A DNA stretch of 64,000 nt from the NCBI RefSeq assembly GCF_016924145.1, contig NZ_JAFFZO010000021.1, positions 30,819 to 94,818 on the forward strand, given 5' to 3'. This document shows, piece by piece, positions 61,692-64,000 of the stretch. A program made the position numbers and the translations under genes. The notes below the pieces were generated by a model, which was not told the DNA's origin, ran no database searches, and saw nothing but the letters and a program-made list of their open reading frames with translations. The DNA comes from Amphritea pacifica. GTDB taxonomy: Bacteria > Pseudomonadota > Gammaproteobacteria > Pseudomonadales > Balneatricaceae. Within the stretch, counting starts at the first letter, position 1. Every line of letters begins with the position of its first letter.

Positions 61692-61748
61692 ACTGCGCGC
61701 CTGACGTGCCTCCGATGAGCAACATGATTATATCCATCTCTAAATAAC

Positions 61749-61770
61749 AAAAGCCCGCGATTGCGGGCTT
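61749..61770. terminator. GC-rich terminator-like stem at the edge of the accessory region
   Basis: The perfect stem AAGCCCGC-GATT-GCGGGCTT lies 57 bases after the end of the GGDEF gene and 106 bases past the end of the small minus-strand frame. A short TTTTGTTATTT follows on the minus strand. In the plus direction no T-run follows. It probably ends transcription from one or both sides. Confidence 0.6.
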
Positions 61771-61875
61771 CAGACGTTTCCAGTTCGTCAGTGTGATCAT
61801 TCCCACTCTAATGTAAATTAGAAGAAAAAATGCTTATATAATAGCAACTTATAAAGTAGCACATTCTCAATACCA

Positions 61876-62073
61876 TCATCTATACCATGCTAAGATTTTT
61901 TTTTGATTTTTTGCTACTCGTCGGCGTTTGAGTTCTGCCCTGGCCCAAGCTGAGGATTCGGCCATGTCCTGCCGTAACTGAACGATCTCTTCAGGGGTTA
62001 GCATGCGCACCTTAGCTTCTTTTCTATCAGAGCCAAAATCAGGGAGGGAAGGTTTATCTGAACTATGTGTCAT
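61876..62073 (-). CDS. Small hypothetical protein, charged
   Basis: This frame of about 65 residues starts at the ATG at 62073 (MTHSSDKPSLPDFG). A GTG at 62112 would add 13 residues but lies next to the RNA-like element. The chain contains MLTPEEIVQLRQDMAESSAW and a basic helix (ARAELKRRRVAKNQKK). I do not recognise a family. The mixed acidic/basic helical character could suit a small nucleic-acid-binding or regulatory protein, but this is speculation. No good ribosome-binding site is seen. It lies on the same strand as, and downstream of, the reverse transcriptase and the putative RNA. Confidence 0.4.
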   Translation of the reverse strand: MTHSSDKPSLPDFGSDRKEAKVRMLTPEEIVQLRQDMAESSAWARAELKRRRVAKNQKKILAWYR

Positions 62074-62116
62074 ACAAGCAAAGGTTATATAAGAGAGTCT
62101 AGGCAGCCCCACCCTC

Positions 62117-62269
62117 CATGCGACTTAGCTTTCGCCTCACCTCACGTCTGGTAGAACTGCCGAGACCGAGCGGCTCATGCGGACCACTCAGGCATACATC
62201 TCCATGCGTAGGACAATGTCTACCCATGCGCGCTGGTGTGTGAGCTGCAAACAGCCATTAAGTCGCACG
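62117..62269 (-). ncRNA. Putative structured RNA downstream of a defence-type reverse transcriptase
   Basis: The ends at 62259-62269 and 62117-62127 pair over 11 bp. On the minus strand they read CGTGCGACTTA and TAAGTCGCATG. One pair is a G-U wobble in the minus-strand RNA but a C-A mismatch in the plus-strand RNA, which favours transcription in the RT direction. Inside lie a strong hairpin (62203-62228: CATG/CATG and GTAG/CTAC with AC/GT inside), a small GCTG-TTTG-CAGC hairpin followed by CTCACACACCAG, with ACACAC at 62236-62241, and a GGCGAAAGC GNRA-type loop. It starts 11 bases after the RT stop. No protein explains this conserved-looking structure. The RNA role is inferred. Confidence 0.5.
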
Positions 62270-62280
62270 ATGCGCTCTTT

Positions 62281-63745
62281 TCAGTATACATCTTGGCTCA
62301 CTTTAGCGTCTAGCTCTTTAGCGAAATTGTACCCTGACCACTTAGTGAACCAAGTCGAGCAATAGCTGATAACTTTTTTTCGACACGCCTTAGGGACATC
62401 ACTTTTTTCTAAAATTTCATCTTTGAGTTTATTACTCACATATGGACACGCAATCAAATCAAGAGTCATATGTGTGATTTCACTATCAATGTTTATTATC
62501 GAATTTTTTTGTGCATATTTTTGCAAAACGTATTCTTCAATTGGCTCTTTTAAAAAATCATACCGTTTTTTATTCTCTATATAAAACAGCAAAACAATAA
62601 TAGAAAAGTAGTTTAAATCTTTTTCAACATTAATGCCCTTAGAGCTTTTTACAATCCCAAAATATTTGCACAAGGAAAATTCATCAAGCCAATAGAACTT
62701 ACCTAGCTGACGCATTAAAACAAGCAAGTACAATGTCTCAACTGGAGTTTCATTTCCTACCTTTATGTCTTCCAATACAGAACAAGAGCCATTAAATATA
62801 GAACGGAATATTACATCACGGTATTCAATCCCCAGAGTGCGATCATTAACAAACAGAATAATCTGCTGCATAATCCTACAGAGCTTAATGGTTCCATTAA
62901 CTTTTGGAGACATTGAATATATGAAGAATGAAAATTCAATTAAACTAACTAGCGCACTTACAAGTTGTTTATCAACATTTTCACCTTCAGGAACCTTAGT
63001 ATAAACAAGCAATATCTTTCTTACTTTTTTCTCTAATATAGAAAGAGTGTAGTTGAGTATATCCCCATATGAAACATCTGACGTATGGAGGATAGATTTA
63101 AAGTCTGTAATTAAACTTGACTTTCTGAAATACAAACTAGCTTTCTCAATTTCCTTAGTTCCCTCTACATATTCTATATTATATTTCAGCTTATCTGACA
63201 AAAGATCAGCAATTTTCTTTTTTGCTATTGTGATAGGTGTTATCACAGGCCTATCAAAAAAGTACTCTTTACTTTTATTCAGGTTAAGCTTGTATTTTGT
63301 CAAACAAAGACTAATTGAAGACTTTATTTTAGAGAAAACCTCTTGGTCATTATAAAAAACAAAGAAGTCATCAACATACCTAAATACATGGTAGTCAACC
63401 CCAAAGAAAACGCTCTTTCCCTCCAAGTCTGAGACAATATCATTATCAATAGCTTGAAGTATAATTTCGGCAAATATTCTAGACAATTCAGGACCAATTA
63501 CAATTCCATTTGTCTCATTATAGTTAAGCTGCTGCATCAAACTATCAAAAACATTTGGAAAAGTTGATTTAGTTTGACTAAGATTATTTTTGGCATATTC
63601 TTTACTGTATACAGCCCAAGCTATCGAGTGGGTATAAATGGAATCAAAACAATTCGAGATATCAAGCTTTGATAAAAAACTATACCTTCCCTCGCAATCA
63701 TGATATTCATCAGATTCGTAAAAATTAAAGATATTAACCCGGCGG
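62281..63745 (-). pseudogene. Unknown-group/DRT-type reverse transcriptase, N-terminus lost to an IS
   Basis: The open frame reaches 63798 but has no ATG, GTG or TTG before the TTG at 63540. Upstream of that codon it encodes FLSKLDISNCFDSIYTHSI (RT motif A; first Asp codon 63661-63663). Downstream it has the ETNGIVIGPELSRIFAE motif, the catalytic FRYVDDFFVF (YVDD at 63367-63378) and a long alpha-helical C-terminal half without a known domain. The palm motifs are those of Abi/unknown-group defence RTs, not group II introns or retrons. About 470 residues remain; a full-length protein near 650 would fit the larger RT of two-RT (DRT3-like) systems, from memory. The native 5' end is replaced by an IS630-type element, so motif A cannot be translated normally. 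The DNA is AT-rich. Confidence 0.8.
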
Positions 63746-64000
63746 ATAAATACATCGTCTAAGCCGCGTATTTTATATGCTGTGATTTGAAGTAACTTTT
63801 AACCCGCGCGGGTCTTCTTTGTAGCGTCAACATGCATGATCGTGTTTTCTTCTTCAGCTCTTTCACACTTCGGATCGCTGCACCACTGTGCAACATGCTC
63901 TTCAGATCACAATTCAGATACTCGTCAGGATTGAGTTCTGGAGAATAGGCTGGCAAGAAAAATACTTCCAAATAGCGCTTAACTATTCGGCTCGCCAACC
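63735..64000 (-). mobile_element. IS630-family insertion sequence, right end, inserted in the RT gene
   Basis: Transposase coding sequence abuts RT coding sequence, and the boundary falls between about 63735 and 63760 (around GATATTAACCCGGCGG). IS630 elements insert at TA dinucleotides; TA occurs at several positions here, so the exact junction cannot be fixed without the other end. The inverted repeat partner is beyond the window. Confidence 0.7.
63759..64000 (-). CDS. IS630-family transposase, C-terminal part
   Basis: The 80-residue fragment reads off the window edge. It contains EVFFLPAYSPELNPDEYLN, holding the last catalytic acidic residue of the DDE domain. The typical IS630-family tail DLKSMLHSG...KELKKKTRSCMLTLQRRPARV and the ending YFKSQHIKYAA follow. 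The first two acidic residues lie outside the window. The stop codon is about 15-25 bases from the point where RT homology resumes. Confidence 0.88.
   Translation of the reverse strand, partial: LASRIVKRYLEVFFLPAYSPELNPDEYLNCDLKSMLHSGAAIRSVKELKKKTRSCMLTLQRRPARVKSYFKSQHIKYAA

Noticed and set aside
62190-62268. A 26-codon GTG-started frame inside the putative RNA (62268 to about 62188, minus strand).
   Set aside because: Too short and without a ribosome-binding site; the base pairing of the region explains it better. If this peptide turns out to be conserved across genomes, that would probably reflect conservation of the RNA.
62117-62269. The element starts with GTGCGAC on the minus strand, like the 5' end of group II introns.
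   Set aside because: In group II introns these first bases are not paired in a long closing helix, whereas here they form one with the far end of the element. No domain V-like sequence (AGC...GTT hairpin) and no intron-type maturase were found.

Overview
The window is a piece of chromosome from a gammaproteobacterium. The gene neighbourhoods (ntrBC-glnA-typA, gyrA-serC-pheA-hisC-tyrA/aroA-cmk-rpsA-ihfB-lapAB-pyrF, ubiG-mupP-yciK, rluB/yciO/rnm/yciB/yciI, purL-mltF) suggest the Oceanospirillales/Pseudomonadales side of the class, probably a marine Oceanospirillaceae-like organism. This placement is inferred from synteny and protein resemblance; no rRNA gene is present to confirm it. No tRNA, rRNA or CRISPR array was seen.

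Region 1 (1-9 kb) holds the start of trmL, the nitrogen regulators ntrB/ntrC, glutamine synthetase with a clear sigma-54 promoter and two NtrC boxes, then typA, pip, dtd and an AEC transporter. Region 2 (9-23 kb, minus strand) is a long housekeeping run from gyrA through the aromatic amino acid 'supraoperon' (serC, pheA, hisC, a tyrA-aroA fusion), cmk, rpsA, ihfB, lapAB, pyrF and a ComEA-like protein. Region 3 (23-37.6 kb) carries ubiG, mupP, the yci genes, an H-NS-like protein, an OmpA-like protein, a rhodanese, purL, mltF and a periplasmic M14 peptidase.

Region 4 (37.6-61.7 kb) is dominated by signal transduction. It contains four GGDEF proteins (three also with EAL). There is a tightly coupled three-gene operon: a two-propeller hybrid kinase, a GAF/PAS hybrid kinase, and a REC-PAS-GAF-PAS-GGDEF-EAL output protein. 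A TonB receptor - YfiR - CHASE8/HAMP/GGDEF/EAL operon follows, then a CHASE-PAS-GGDEF gene broken by a single-base frameshift. A decayed second copy of the 5' half of tadA lies just before the kinase operon.

Region 5 (61.7-64 kb) is visibly AT-rich accessory DNA. It contains a reverse transcriptase of the unknown-group/Abi (defence, DRT) type whose N-terminal part has been removed by an IS630-family insertion, so that its first catalytic motif lies upstream of any usable start codon. Just downstream of the RT, on the same strand, is an undescribed ~153-nt structured element. It is closed by an 11-bp helix whose only wobble pair works on the RT strand, and it contains an ACACAC tract. I propose it as the cognate non-coding RNA of a decayed DRT3-like antiphage system; this is the most interesting part of the window.
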